Position numbers and translations under genes: made by a program
Assembly (NCBI RefSeq): GCF_051401765.1
Contig: NC_135071.1
Coordinates: 16,222,961-16,286,960, forward strand
Reading direction: 5' to 3'
Length of the DNA stretch: 64,000 nucleotides
Source of the DNA: Calliopsis andreniformis
Taxonomy: Eukaryota > Arthropoda > Insecta > Hymenoptera > Andrenidae
Notes under the pieces: model-generated
What the model was told of the DNA's origin: nothing
What the model saw: the letters and a program-made list of their open reading frames with translations, nothing else
Database searches by the model: none
Shown here: piece after piece, positions 35,233-48,080 of the stretch
Layout of the letters: each line of letters opens with the position of its first letter
Position numbering within the stretch: position 1 is the first letter of the stretch

Positions 35233-36116
35233 CTGGGAACAGAAGAGAAAGATATTAGCGAAAATTTGAGATGATTCTTGAAGAGAAACTGAATTAATTA
35301 AGATATAGTGGTAATTAAGAGTGTGATGATTTCTTGCCCAGAATTTTTTTTAAATTTCAGGTGCTGAAGTTAAGTTATTGTTAGATGTATATAGATCAAT
35401 TAACTAGAAGGCAATTATGACAATAGGTTCAATGGAAGCTCTGAAAAAATAAAGTTCCTTACTCATATTTCTGTACCTGAGAGTCACGTTGAATTCAATA
35501 TTCTTCGATTTTTTGCTTAGACCACTTCCTTAATCAGCGACACAATTGTTACAAGAGATATTCCTCAAGTTCTCTTTCTTTCTAAGTAGCTGGATGTTTT
35601 TAATACGATTCAACGTGACCCATTGTAATGCGGAACTTCTTCTAGAGTAAAGGAACTCTCGACGCGATTCTCTCGGCTAAAAAATGAAGTTCAATTTCCT
35701 CCTAGAGGAAAACATACTACGTTATTTAGACAGCGAGTGGCGTGCCTCGCGCACGAATAAAGGAGGCTGAGAGGGCGTCAGGGGACTAAGGCTGCCTTTA
35801 AATATTATTCAAGGCGCCGAGGCGGTGCTCTTATGCAAAAGAATCCACGATACATATCGTCGGGGAGAGGATTCCTCGTTGTCGGCCTCAGAATAGATCG
35901 CTTATACATGTCGTGCCTCAGCAATCTGAAAGAAATCATTGTCCGTGAAGGGTTTCCTCCAGAGCAACCTTGACAAGCGAAACGACGGACAATCGGCGCG
36001 TGTGAGGTCAACGAGGAGCAAAACCGTTTCTATGCCGTTCCTCGAGGATGAAAGCTGTCGCGAGAAGATAATCCTTCAGCAATATTACAAAGAGTCCTTT
36101 GGTCCACGATTAGATC

Positions 36117-36500
36117 CAGCCTGGATGGATCTTATCGAGGACCTCGAGGCTTTACGAGATACTTCGATCACCTAGATCAAGATCAGGTCTTGGAGAAGAG
36201 AATTCAGAAGACAAAGTACCCCAAAATGACAGACCTAGGGGTAAGGTCAATCCCCACTGGCTGAAAATTCTACAACTTCTAGAGGGTGGCCCGAGCAAGT
36301 TGCCTCCAACTGGAGCCTGACTTGAAGGATCTTATGGACTTGGCAAAATACTTCGATCACCTAGATCAAGATCAGATCTTCAAGAGGACAGTTCTGAAGA
36401 CAAAGTACCCCCAAAATGGTACATCGTGGGATAAGGCGAATCCTCAGGGACAGCAAATTTTACAGCCCCCACAAAGTCACCCTAGTAAAAGTCAGACCTT
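36117..36500 (+). repeat. Degenerate tandem duplication, period about 190 bp
   Basis: ATACTTCGATCACCTAGATC occurs at about 36,158 and again at about 36,348, with matching flanks before it (TGGATCTTATCGAGGACC against AGGATCTTATGGACTTGG) and after it (AGAAGACAAAGTACCCCAAA against AAGACAAAGTACCCCCAAAA). Both units contain plus-strand frames, but these differ in phase and end in stops. I treat it as a repeat, not a gene. A related short match, GTGTGAGGTCAACGAGGAG near 35,998 and GTGTAAGGTCAACAAGGAG near 36,745, suggests a wider duplication. Confidence 0.7.
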
Positions 36501-38429
36501 CCTTAAGCCACTTCTAAAGACAGGGTCTTCTGAATGATTCAATGATTCTGAGGGGTCAGGCAATACTTACGACAAGATTTACTAAATACTACGTTACAGT
36601 TTCTAAATCAGAGTCCCTGAGTCTCCCAAGCTTGCAAGGTGAAAAGTCAGTGCATATAGAAGGGACACCTGTTCCACTGGCAAAGAGGAGAGATCGTCCA
36701 ACAGGGATTGGCAGCTGTGGCACGAGTCGGAGGAAAATTGGCACGTGTAAGGTCAACAAGGAGTAGACAGTGCGTTTTGCGGTGACGCCACCCGGTAGCT
36801 AGGATATCGATCTTCTGGCGGTCCGTGACGTCACATCCTGCCTATCCTTGACCCAGCCCGGATCACGTCCTTAGGATACCGTGTTTCTGGACCCGAAAGA
36901 TGCAATTCTGTCGTGTCTATGCGAACTACGTGCCTTTGGTCCATTGTTAGGGGTTCTGATCTTCAAAGAGGAGAACTTTTTCGGATGAGGGAACATGAAT
37001 CACTGCAACTTGAGCGATCGAAGGATTGAGAGTGATTGCTGGCTATATTTATGATAAACAGATAAATGAGTAAAAAGGAATTTTAAAGTAGAAAAATAAA
37101 CAAGTTTTATGAGACTAATTAAGTAGAGTCTTAGGGGATGTATTTTTAAGAATCTTCCACTGTCAAAAATTCGAGTTTGTGAATTTTTTACTGATTCGAT
37201 GATTGAGTCTAGGAGAAAATAGATAGGTGGTACAGTACTATCTATAAACCTACAGAAAATTCATTGTGAAATAACAAACAAAAGAATCTGAAATAAAACT
37301 AATTTTTTAAGTTTCTTAAAAACCTGAACCTTGATATTAAGACTCAGAAATAATTTTTAAAGCAAATCTTAAAGAGAAACATATTCACACAGAGAGTGAT
37401 GAGTTTACAGAAGAGCTGCAATTCAGCTTGCAATTTCCTGCATAAGTACTGGAGTCCATGTAAAAGTTTTCCAGCTGGAAGTATACGAAGAAACGATTGC
37501 TTAGACACAGAAGAGGCAGAGATCCATTCCGTGAACAGCATTATTCTTTTGCCTCATGAGGAGGGACATTATTATCGTGGGTATATCCACGCGAAACAGC
37601 ATAATAGTCGTCGCTTTGCTGGTACAAATGCAAAACGGAACCTTCGCTCGCGTGCTTCTCGCCGATTAAAAACTCCCGCAAGATTCTTATCGTTAATAAT
37701 CCCGCAGGAAGTTTGTTCGAAATCGTACGTTTTCCAGCCAATTATATTGCTGCTAAGCTCGCTCTTTTCTCGTGGTGTTTGAAAATTTCTTTATCTTCCT
37801 TTTCCAGAAAACTTTCTATAGAGGACAGCTAGTTTTTCGCAAGGTGTTTGCACATTTTTATTAGCATAAAAAAAATTCAGTGATATATGATTTCTGAGCA
37901 TCTAAGATAGAAGGTTAATAGATGTGATATTTTTTAATTTAGATTTTATCGAATTTTTCTGAAATTTTGGATAACTACCTACTGAAAATGAATTCTTATT
38001 TTTATAAGGACGACTGTTTTCGATTATAAGCAGATTGTTCCTAGTCTGCTCATTCCAAAAGAGTAGCTACTGAATTTGAAGCGTGTTATTTCACTGCAGG
38101 TCGATCTGTCCGATGAGAGTTCCTCGTGAACTCTTGACACGGTTCGCTGCGTCCGTTTTGTCTGCTAACCTTCGGATCGGCTTATCGAAATTACGTGTCG
38201 CGATTTAATCTATCCTCTGGATGATCTGTTGAAAAATCTTCGAACAAAGGACTCGCGAAACGAGGGAGAAAACCTTACTTATGGTATCAGAAAGTCTTCA
38301 TCTACTTCTCTCTCATCAGGGTACGAAAAGTAATGAAGCTATTCCACATTACTTTTGTATAAGGCTAACAAAAAAGAAGGGGCTTATTTAATTATATTTG
38401 TCTACAGAAAGGAATTAGTTGCTATGCAC

Positions 38430-38610
38430 TTGGGATTTTCAAATAATGAGATATTCAAAATTCTAAACATTCAGGTTTTCAAATATTCAAATATTCAAAT
38501 TTTCAAATGTTCAAATATTCAAATTTTCAAATTTTCAAATTTTCAAATATTCAAATATTCAAATATTCAAATATTTAAATATTCAAGTATTCAAATATTG
38601 AATACGCAAC
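38430..38610 (+). repeat. TTCAAATAT near-perfect tandem array
   Basis: Repeated ATTCAAATATTCAAATTTTC units over about 180 bases. This is the cleanest of the TTCAAATA-type blocks and could be the source pattern for the degenerate ones. It gives a false Ile/Gln/Lys/Phe-repeat peptide. Confidence 0.85.
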
Positions 38611-39548
38611 TTCAGAAAATTCTTTGTCACTTCGTCAACAATCTGTCCCCTCTTTTTGGCATTTCTAGACCAAACACTTCAAACATTAATCGCTCAGTCT
38701 ACTTTCACTTCTAGCAAGTAGAACTCCGCGACACTAATCAAAGTTAGAGTTACTAGTAGACCAAACTAATTTCAACAGAACAGGGTTAACTAAGACACTA
38801 AACTCAGGATCTACCCACCAGTAACTTCGATGTGAATTCTCAAAGCTGCTGACTAGTTAAATTGAAAGAATACCAGCCAGCTCGTATCAAGACAACACTC
38901 TACGACACGCTTCACGCCAACGCTAATCAGGATCGTGCTCAGGCTTGTTTACCAGTCAGAAACCCACCCCCTGATACTCGCCGCTGTCCCTTGTCCCTCG
39001 AAAACGATCGATAGAGAGATATCGCGAGAAATCACGAAAGTGTCCGTACTGATAGTCGTCAACCAGCCGTATAACATCCTGAAACGACTTCCTTGTTCGC
39101 GGGGAGGTCTGAAATCGAGTCAGGCCGAGGATGGGTGTCCTCGGGAGGTCAAATAGTACGTATACTCAAAGAGACCTTCCTGTAAGGAGCGATGTGTGAC
39201 GTCGAACGGAAATAGTCCTGGCCAGAGTACGATAACGAGTTTCGGCCGACTTGGCTCTCACTGGCTCGCGCGTCCTTCGACCTCATGAATTATTTATTTC
39301 ATTGGCCCACCCCGGAAGACGGACGACATGAAATGGAGGCCTCTAAACTTCTTTCGAGTGGCCTTGACGCTATTCTAATTTACTATGCCACGAGAGAGTG
39401 AAGTGGAACTAGATTTAATAGAGCCTCAGGTTCGAAATTTGAATATTGGAGTTTTTGAGCTTTTGAATATCTGAATATTTGAATATTCCTACGTTTTTGA
39501 AGCTGTGCAATGTGGGATATATCAGTACTGTTAGTGTAATAAGTGTAT

Positions 39549-39773
39549 ATACAGGGTGTACTAGAACTGGTGGTACAAGAGGAAAGAAGGTGATTGATAC
39601 TGAAATTTTTGATATCATGCTTTCTTTTTGAGAAAATTGACTTTGGATTTTGGCCATGTATAAGTATACTGAACTAGAAAATATCATACATTTTTATTCT
39701 ACATTTTCGTTTTATTCTTTCATGTACAATTACCCTCTTTCTTCCTTTATCATCAGTTCTGGGACACCCTCTA
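39549..39773. mobile_element. MITE with TACAGGGTGTACTAGAACTG ends
   Basis: The left terminal stretch TACAGGGTGTACTAGAACTG is mirrored at the right by CAGTTCTGGGACACCCTCTA, and inward CAAGAGGAAAGAAGGTGATT mirrors ACCCTCTTTCTTCCTTTATC. The total is about 225 bp with about 45-base imperfect terminal repeats and TA at both ends. It has no coding capacity. Confidence 0.75.
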
Positions 39774-41942
39774 CGTCAAGGACTACTGGCAATCATATCT
39801 GCCACAAAATTGGAAGAATTGTAAATAATACGAAAATAAAGTCTCGTCAAATTACCCAGAAGGCTCAAGAGACATGAATTTCCCCCACGAAGGAACGCCA
39901 GAGATGGTCGTCCATAAATTCCCCCGCTTTATCCCTATTGCGGGGAATACTTGACCCAGAAAAGTCGCAGGGGAATCCGTGAATGTGATCGAATCCTTAT
40001 CCCCAGCGAACTAAATACCGATTCTCATGGAAATGGACATCCGATTCTGCCACCGTATTACGAGGTTCCAGGCGACTCATGCGAACCCCCTAGCCCCTGT
40101 TTTCCTCCTTCGATTGCAACCTCTCAAAAACATATCGCTCAGTTTTATTGTCTTGCTTGTTTAAGGGGCACTTAACCCAGAAATACGTCACTAAATCACG
40201 GAAGTGGTCTATAAATATCGAAACTATCGTCAACCTCTGAAAATGGAATTAATCTGAAGTTGAAAAGGAGGACCTGAGTTCTATAAAAATGCAACTGACT
40301 GAGGAAGTATTAAATTTTTAGGATCCACTATAAGGCAACGTATATTTTCTTATTTAAATACCACAAAATAGCTGCTGACCTCTATTGATAAAATTATACA
40401 GCATTATTTTACGAAAGTATTTCAATTATATAAATTATTTTTGAGTAAAGAGGAGTATAGAAATATTGAAAAGTGTGAAGGAATTTGTGTGGGTGAATGA
40501 GGCTATCGATGCGTCTTTTCTTCCCTTCATCTATTCAGGGACCAGAATTGCAATTTTGCAAATGTGATGGAAAGAATTCTCTTGATCCACGGGGGCTTCA
40601 ATCGACCGATAAAGTAACACTTTCCGATTCCCAATAGCGCGGGTAACTCGGTTCCAGCGAAAACTGGGCTTACGAGCTTCCGGTAGAGAGAGCAATGAAA
40701 CGTGAAAAAAGTCACTTCTATCTTGTCTGGCGAACTTTTATTCCAGCGAGCAAGAGAATGTACGTCTGGCTATCTCGGCTGTTTCCGATATGTTATCCTT
40801 TTATTGCAGAAATTATAGATATTACACGGAAAATCCAATTCTAGGAAACCATGTACTGCAAGCCTTCAGAAATGATCCCTAAATCGAAATATACAAAGAA
40901 TTGATAATGACATTAATTATGTTCAGCCTTCAAATATACGACTTTTTTCAGAAATGATAAAGTACATATTTTCGAATTGTCAATTTATGTGGTAAAGGGA
41001 GTATAAAAAAGAATTATTGAGAAATTGCTGCATTTCAAGGTTAATAATCCATGTGGGTAGATCAGCTGATGTGTGAAATCGCTGTTATATCGCGTGAGCA
41101 GCAGTACGGCTGAGATGACAGTAGAAGTAGGACATATGCGGTCAGACACTCCGCTTACTCATGTCACTGGGAATATACTTCCCCATAACTTTTCATGTAC
41201 GTTTTATCTTAAGAATTACTTCCAGTAAGAAATACTTATCTACTGACAAAGTTACAGGCTAGTGACTTAAAAGAAATTTGAGGAGCAACGAGGATGGTAC
41301 AGTTCAATATATGGAAACTGTTTTATGCAAGTAGAATATCTCAAAAATAAGTATCTACTTATTTCAAGTTAACCTTTTTCAGTTATCGAAAGTTTACTGT
41401 GTGACCTGTATTATCTATGTTTTCCATTGCACAGAATTTTGATATACAGTTCCTCAGCTCTGTAGTAATTCTTTCACATAATGAAATACATTCCAAGTGA
41501 CCCTCAGGTAACCATTTCAGACTCCACAAAGCCCCAAAAAGGGGACAGCAACAGAGATTCAGCAAACAAACACCCATGGCCACCCAGAAAAGCCACGATC
41601 CACAAAGAAGCAAAGGCGTGTGTCAAACTCGAGCGTGCGGGGGCGTCGTTAAATAATCGTCGAGGCAGCACGGAAAAGGAGGATCCCAAAAGGAGGCGCT
41701 TCCGGAAACAGAAAAGAACAGGCTCGATGCAGCGTCGGCAAACAGCCTTTTCTCGAAACGACGCAAGGGAGCAAAGCAATTTCAGATCGATCTATCGTCT
41801 TCAACGCGCGCGTACACCCACGCCACGCATAAACGGCCGCTCGAGCGTTCGCTGCACGCCTCTGCCTAGCCGCGATCTCGGCAGCGACGCGATTCTAAAG
41901 CAGCTTCCGCGGCAGCTTCGTGTATTATGTAGGGAAAATAGA

Positions 41943-42020
41943 TGACGGGGGATTCGCCCGAGGACGCCGGGACGCCTGGCGCCGCGACGGAGCCAGGGAC
42001 GGCGGAGCAGAAAAAATGAG
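41943..42020 (+). CDS. Short plus-strand ORF in a CpG-rich block; doubtful
   Basis: ATG at 41,943 opens a 25-codon frame beginning MTGDSPEDAGTPGAATEPG and ending in TGA at 42,018-42,020. Its codons favour G/C at third positions. It follows about 400 bases of CpG-rich DNA that is also open in another plus frame (41,481-41,945, 154 codons, basic Arg-rich). The minus strand is open here too. It could be a short protein, an upstream ORF, a fragment of an unrecognised exon, or chance. No splice donor interrupts it. Confidence 0.2.
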
Positions 42021-43259
42021 ACGCTGAGACGGAGGCTAATGGTGACTTTGTTTGCTCGCACGTGTTCGGGAAATGCACCGACTTTGCTGCTGCATTCGAT
42101 TTCTTTCGCTGGGAAAGTTGGAGTCTGCAGCGAAATTGAAGATGTGGATTGTATTATGTTGCTATGGAGACTCACCCATCTGATTATTAAATCGAGTTGT
42201 GTTGTAAGTAATTTTTTTCTTATTCTACTTTCTATTGTGTGCTTCTTTTTATATCATTCATCTATGTAAAAATGGGTTCTACCTGTTAACTTGAATTAAA
42301 TTAAATTAAATTGTAGGTGGCCCTTACAACATGTATAGAAAGTTAGGTAAATTGAAGGTCGATAAAACCCTTAGTACATATCTAAATACCATAAATACAT
42401 CCCTAATTAAGTTCAAAATACTAACATAGCTAATACGGAATTTCTACTCGTGTCTGACCACACACAGACCATTCTACTAGCAGTTCAATAGAGATTACAT
42501 TCAGTGCACAGCGAAACAATTTACCAAATTACCTATAAATCTCTGCACGAATACACCCCTTCATCATCGATCAGAAGCACTCTCCTTCCCAAAGTCCTAA
42601 TGAAAAATGTCACCCACACATTCAGCGAGCAAATTGGGTACCCTGCAGCAACAATAATTACTCTGAAGGAATATTAAACGGGAAATATTCTCGAAACTTG
42701 CTCCCGTTCTGAATTAACTGTCGTCCTAATGAATTCAGGAGAAAAACGTGCCATAACTCCGACGAACTTTCCGCGCAGCCTGATTCCCCGTGCGTGTGTC
42801 TCCTGCCCCTGTTCGTGTGTGTTTGCTCGCACTTCTCGGTTGCGCGTCTACGAGCCATTACGGAATAACGAGCTGCCGCCACCGTTACGCTTTACGACAG
42901 TCGTGGCAATTTAATCCTGCCTGGTTCGTCCAAACGTTTATGTCCGATCGATGTCAGACAAGACGTAGACTCGGGTCTGGATACCAGTCTCCGAGAAGAA
43001 ACTAGACTGAAACAGCAAACAACCCTGCGTGTGTGCTACTCCTGACCTACAGCTAGACCCTTTTTAGGGCAGGTTGATATGGAGCCTGCACTTTCTGAGA
43101 TAAACAACATCGATTACGACACGATGACTACTTTCAATATTTTGAGATGGGAATTATAAGTAGTAGCTTCTATTAAGCCATAGTTGGTATATTGGTAGGT
43201 ATTTGTAGTAGCTCAAATTTGTATGTCTGATATGAAAGATATTTATAGATATTTATAGA

Positions 43260-43450
43260 GAAGTCAGAAGAACTTGAATTTTCAAGTATTCAAAACTTCA
43301 AATACTTTTAAAGATTTTAAGACTTCAGAATTTGAGAAAATTTCAAAACCTGAAAGTCTAAAAATTTGAAAATTCAAAAATTTGAAAATTCGAAAGTTTG
43401 AAGATTCAAAAATTTGAAAGTTTAAAAAGTTGAAACTTTGAAGATTCAAA
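43260..43450. repeat. TTTGAAAATTCAAAAATTTG low-complexity block
   Basis: Repeated AAAATTTGAAAATTC and GAAAGTTTGAAGATTC words over about 190 bases. Non-coding. Confidence 0.75.
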
Positions 43451-45480
43451 AGATAGCAGACAAATATGTCAGCTTTAAACCGCTCTCCTGAAAAATAATG
43501 GAACTTCGAACAATGGGTACATACAACTGAAAGCTCGCGGAAGAACCTCTTCTAAAAAACTTCTGATTATCATAACGAGTAGATTTGCTAGCTATGTGTG
43601 ATCATTCATGTAGTGAACACACCGGAAACTGAGTCCATGGATTGTCAAACTAGGTCAACCATTTGACCTATCGTTCAGAAGGCTCCTCAATTTCCATGGA
43701 CACCTAGGTCAAGGTAGAGCTGTCCTTTAATTAACAAATCTCTGTCGATTGAATATTTCTTCCCTTTATGACACCTCTATTAACTACATCACTGAATTCC
43801 TTCCCATTGCAAATTGCCATTTCTCTGCGTTCGGTTCATTCTGCTCGACTTACCCTCTCGAGTGTCCACTTTGAGAGGTAAGTTTTCAAGGCCGCGTAAA
43901 ATCCCCGCTCCCCATCTCTCGGAATTGAATTTCTCTTACTTTTCAGAAGTACAATAAGTCTCGGCGGAGAAGAGAGATGCTACACAGGGTCCAAGCGAAT
44001 TTGCGGAGAGGAAGCAATATCAGTGAAGGATACAGAACAACAACAGGGAGCCTTGAGGGAACGTCAAACTGTCGATTTCAGGGGATTTCGGTGTTAGCTT
44101 GGATCCACGTCATGCTATTTGCTGAAAGCGCGCTTTAATAGATTCTTTTCGAGAAGTCGAGGACGTTTCTCTCGCGATCAATAACTATCACAGAAATGAA
44201 TTTAACGTTTCAAAAATAGATAGATTGTGCGAGAAATCGTCTGAATTCAGAATAAGTAATTATTGGAAATACATATAAGACAAAATACATAATAACCAGA
44301 AAAAATTGTAAAACAATTCTTTTAACCTTCGAACTTCAAAATATTGAGATAAGAATATTCATTAAAAAAATTAATTTTGTTTCCCTTTTTTGTAGTCAGA
44401 ACCTTGCATTCTTGAAGTTATGACAACCATCCACATATACTTTGTGTCCAGTTAGCAATGAAAAAATTCTACTCTCAAAAATTTCGAATGAACTATTTAT
44501 CCACAATGCCTCTAATTTTTACCCTAAATGTTTTACCCTAACTACCAGGACGGGAACAAAAACTATTTCCCCATTCTCCTGTCGCATTATTCTACCCATA
44601 GAGAACGTTCGAACAAACGTTTACAATAGGTATATTGTCCGTGAAAATACAATCCACGAAGCCTGGTGGATTTTAGCTAAAATGGGTTCTCCTACAGTCT
44701 CATCAAAATCTGTTGGCCCAATTTCAAGACCAAGCAAGCCTACCACATCTAATATCCAACCCCCTCAAAGTTCCCAAATACTTTCAGTAACCCAACTCCT
44801 TCCCCTCGAGGAACTCGAATACCAAACCACCCTCACGTTGATAAGGCAAGATTACATTTCCCCAACTATTCTGTGGCGCGAAATTCAAGCCTGAAATGGG
44901 TCCCATCAGCAGAGGCAGCCTGTAGATTCGAAATTCCCAGACAGTTTTCGCGCAGCTACGTGCCTCTTCACAGAGAGCGAGCCTGATACCCTGATGGCCC
45001 ATTGTCGACGGGCTTTTGTCTAGAAAACTCGCGAGCAGCCACTGTGAGAGCATGACGAGCCACCGGATCCAGATACCCATCAGAAGCGTTTACACCAAAG
45101 ATTACTCGCGGCGTGGCTCGGAGCGACGCTTCTTTCCATCGGGCCAGTCGATAGTCCATCTCCTCCCCTCCATCCAACCCTCAATTTTTTTCATCCCCAA
45201 GCCGCGGGATTTCTGGCCTCGGCGACGAACAGAGATCCCGTATTGAGTGACACGGGCTCGTGTCTTCTATCGCGAACATTGTTAGAGAATCGTCGGATAT
45301 ACGTGCATCCTATTTGAACTGCCGACCCTTTCACTGGGAAACGTTCGAATTCATTGAGGGTGGATGAAAAGATTGAGGACGTTTTTGGGGGAGATAGGGG
45401 AGTTTTTCTGAGGGGCTAGAAAAATGGTGAATTCTTGGGGGATGTGGTTTGGAAGTGAGAAGGGTTAGGATAGAGGGAAT

Positions 45481-45820
45481 TGGGTTGGAAGTAGTGAAGT
45501 CTGATTTTTGGTAGACTGTTAGGAACCAGATTTGATAGAATAAATTAAATGGAATATCTTAAGGGGTTAAATAGAGTATTTTAGAATTTTCTGAAGCGAG
45601 AAACTGGATTGGAAGTAGTAAAGATTGGTTTTGAGCAGACTGTTAGTAACCAGTATTAATATCATATGACCTAGGGGTTAAATAGAGTGTCTTAGAATCT
45701 TCTGAAGCTACTATTGGGTTTGAAGTAGTAGAGTCTGATTTTGAGCAGGCTATTAGTGACCAATCTTGACATTATCTTGACTGAGAATTGAATAGAATAT
45801 CTTAAAATTTTCTAAGGTCG
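45481..45820 (+). repeat. Triple tandem repeat, period about 110-123 bp
   Basis: Three diverged copies start near 45,482, 45,605 and 45,715. Each has TTGGAAGTAGT (or TTGAAGTAGT), then GACTGTTAG..ACCAG, then GGGGTTAAATAGAGT, then TTAGAATTTTCTGAAG. They are not coding in any consistent frame. Confidence 0.75.
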
Positions 45821-47529
45821 GAATTATGGAGTCATAAGCGAGTATTGAAATTTATGAAGAAATTAAACCTGGAATAACGGAACTGAAGTAGAATTGTAAA
45901 TTAGAAATATTAAAACCTGTAGAAAAAGTGAACCCTTGATAGCCCTCTTAACTACAATACTCTACTACTTCTGAAGTAATAATACCCAAGTTGTAAATTC
46001 GAATTTCATTTTAAACTATTTTTTATCGTTGTGGTTATAAAGGTCCTCTGTACAAAGAGATTAAGAGAATATGTATTTCCAAAGAAGTGATAACGTAAGA
46101 AAATTCTCAAAAGAGGGCGGCCTCGTTCACAAGAGCTAGCAATATCGCCTGAAACTTTCGCCGTAACCAGCTTCGCGGACCCTCCAGTTTTCTATAATCT
46201 CAGCGAGTAGCTAGGAAGTTAAATTAAATACGAGGGAAAATATCGCGAGAGCTGCTTTCCTCAGCAGAAGTTGAGGCAACATCAAAGGTGGCGAAGGAAA
46301 GTGCAAAAAGCGAAGGAATAACGCAAAGGTAAGAAAAACTGAATTGGTAAAAGGAAAAATACGATATAAAGCTGCAGCATTCGAAATTGCAATCTTGAAA
46401 ATGGAAGCCCTCGAAAAAGGCGATACAGGGAATACAGAGCTCGTAAACGATAAGTGGTAAAGGACTCTTCGAATAATTGAGAACATAGATCAGAGATAGT
46501 CAGCTCACGTCACAGAGACCACCCTCCTGGCACCAATCGGAATCAGTGGATACAAAAGCAATCTTCGAATGAGCTAGAGTAGCATTCTCTTGATTAGTGT
46601 TATCTGAGACATATGTATCTCTCGAAATCTCTAACCAGACGACTGAGTGAAGAATTATTAAATTCTCAAAATATTGTACACATAAAAATCAAAAAAAGTT
46701 CAAGTATTAAATCACCCCCTAAACAACATCTCTCAAACATTTTTCATTAACAGGTCTATTTCTTTCATATACTTTCCTAACAATTCTCTTATTAATAAAT
46801 GAAACTTGCTGGCTCAACCCACCCTTTAAAATTTATGTACTAGAGCCAGTATCCAGAATCGATGGGGTCACCGCGGCTCCTAAGGTCACTCATAAATATG
46901 ATACAACTGCGATCGATCGCACGCCAATTGCCATCTGACTGGGGGATAATTTGACGGCGATTTTTAATCGCGATCAGGCACGTAGCCAGGCGTTCGTGTT
47001 TGGGGAAACGTTCCAAAATCGAAGGCCTCGGTACAAGGTAAGAGGAGGACAGGCTCAGACGTAATGGATGCGCTGCAGACGCTCTCAAGACAACAACCAT
47101 CTATCCTCCTCCCCTGAATCATCAGAGGCATCGATTTTTCATCTTCGCGAACTTATTTATCTGCCCGAGCATCTGGAGTGTCTTCCTCAATAATAGATCC
47201 TTTCTAAGACAGCGAGGAGGACGAGTCGTAGCTCTAGTCGATGACGACGACTTCGTAGGAATTTCAGATCGATAGGCACAGTGTTAGAGAAGCTTCTAGC
47301 GAATCCAAGGTCGTGGGACGCGGTTATCAGCGATCTCGGTATCCCTAGGAAATCTATAGCAACGATTTCGAATCAGGTGAGTCGGCGTTTGGCCGCTCCC
47401 ACGAGTTCAGAGTCACTGAAATCGACGTTCAGGATTCTAGGTCGCTGCTATTGACTCCCAATGGCTTGGAAATGGGTGGTTACTGAATCGAAAGTTTTTA
47501 GTTGCATGCACAGAGGGCTGCAGCGGCGG

Positions 47530-47610
47530 ATATGACAGGTTAAATATTTGAATATTTGAATATTTGAATTTGAATTTAAAAATATAAATTTCAGAAATTT
47601 GAAAATTGCA
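47530..47610. repeat. AATATTTGAATATTTGAATTTG block
   Basis: Short TATTTGAA tandem run followed by AT-rich degenerate sequence. Same class as the other intronic blocks. Confidence 0.7.
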
Positions 47611-47652
47611 ACGTAATTTTTGATGAAAAGTCTCGACAGTCCTCAACGAATA

Positions 47653-47858
47653 TACAGTGCAGCTCATAAGTGTTTGAACGATTTCAGAAGTTTGAAAAAT
47701 TACAGATGTATTGGTAGCATTAGCAATTGCTGTATTCTTAATTTTAGGATGTATTAGAAACACGAAACAAATATAAAAAGTGTACATCAGGTACTGCAAA
47801 GAAACTTGCATTCTACTCAACATGTGACACCCTTCGAATACTTATGAGCGGTACTGCA
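47653..47858. mobile_element. Tc1-like MITE with CAGTRCMGCTCATAAGT ends
   Basis: The left end CAGTGCAGCTCATAAGTGTT follows TA. The right end in reverse complement reads CAGTACCGCTCATAAGTATT. These ends resemble Tc1-family termini. The body is about 205 bp with no transposase. The exact right boundary is uncertain by a few bases. Confidence 0.75.
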
Positions 47859-48040
47859 CATAGGTAAGCACAAATATCTCTACCCTAAATTTTATCGCAG
47901 ATAAGCACTCTACATGAACGCTTCTCTTCGTTCAAACGTTGATTGACAGCAAGCTGCCTATCAACGCAAGATCTCTCGAGTGATCGACAGGCGATTAACG
48001 ATGCCAAGAGCACGCGTCGCGGCTTCCTGACGCGTGCAAA

Positions 48041-48080
48041 TTTCCCCAATTTTCCCCGATTTTCCCCGATTTTCCCCGAT
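48041..48080 (-). promoter_or_regulatory. Four GGGG runs at 10-base spacing just inside the exon 3 donor
   Basis: On the transcript strand the intron after exon 3 contains four copies of a TCGGGGAAAA-like unit, with GGGG at exactly 10-base spacing. The first run is about 28 bases after the GTGAGT donor. Four G4 tracts with 6-base loops fit the general pattern of an RNA G-quadruplex, and intronic G-runs near donors are known splicing enhancers. Function is inferred. Confidence 0.45.

Noticed and set aside
38355..38714. 119-codon plus frame with Ile/Lys/Phe/Gln repeats
   Set aside because: A translation of the TTCAAATAT array.
44442..44894. 150-codon plus-strand frame
   Set aside because: AT-rich codons without third-position bias and no recognisable domain; probably chance.
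44968..45177. Minus-strand 69-codon frame (MDGGEEMDYRLARWKEASL..)
   Set aside because: Looks protein-like, but has no matching splice phase and falls inside intron 3. The opposite strand is equally open.
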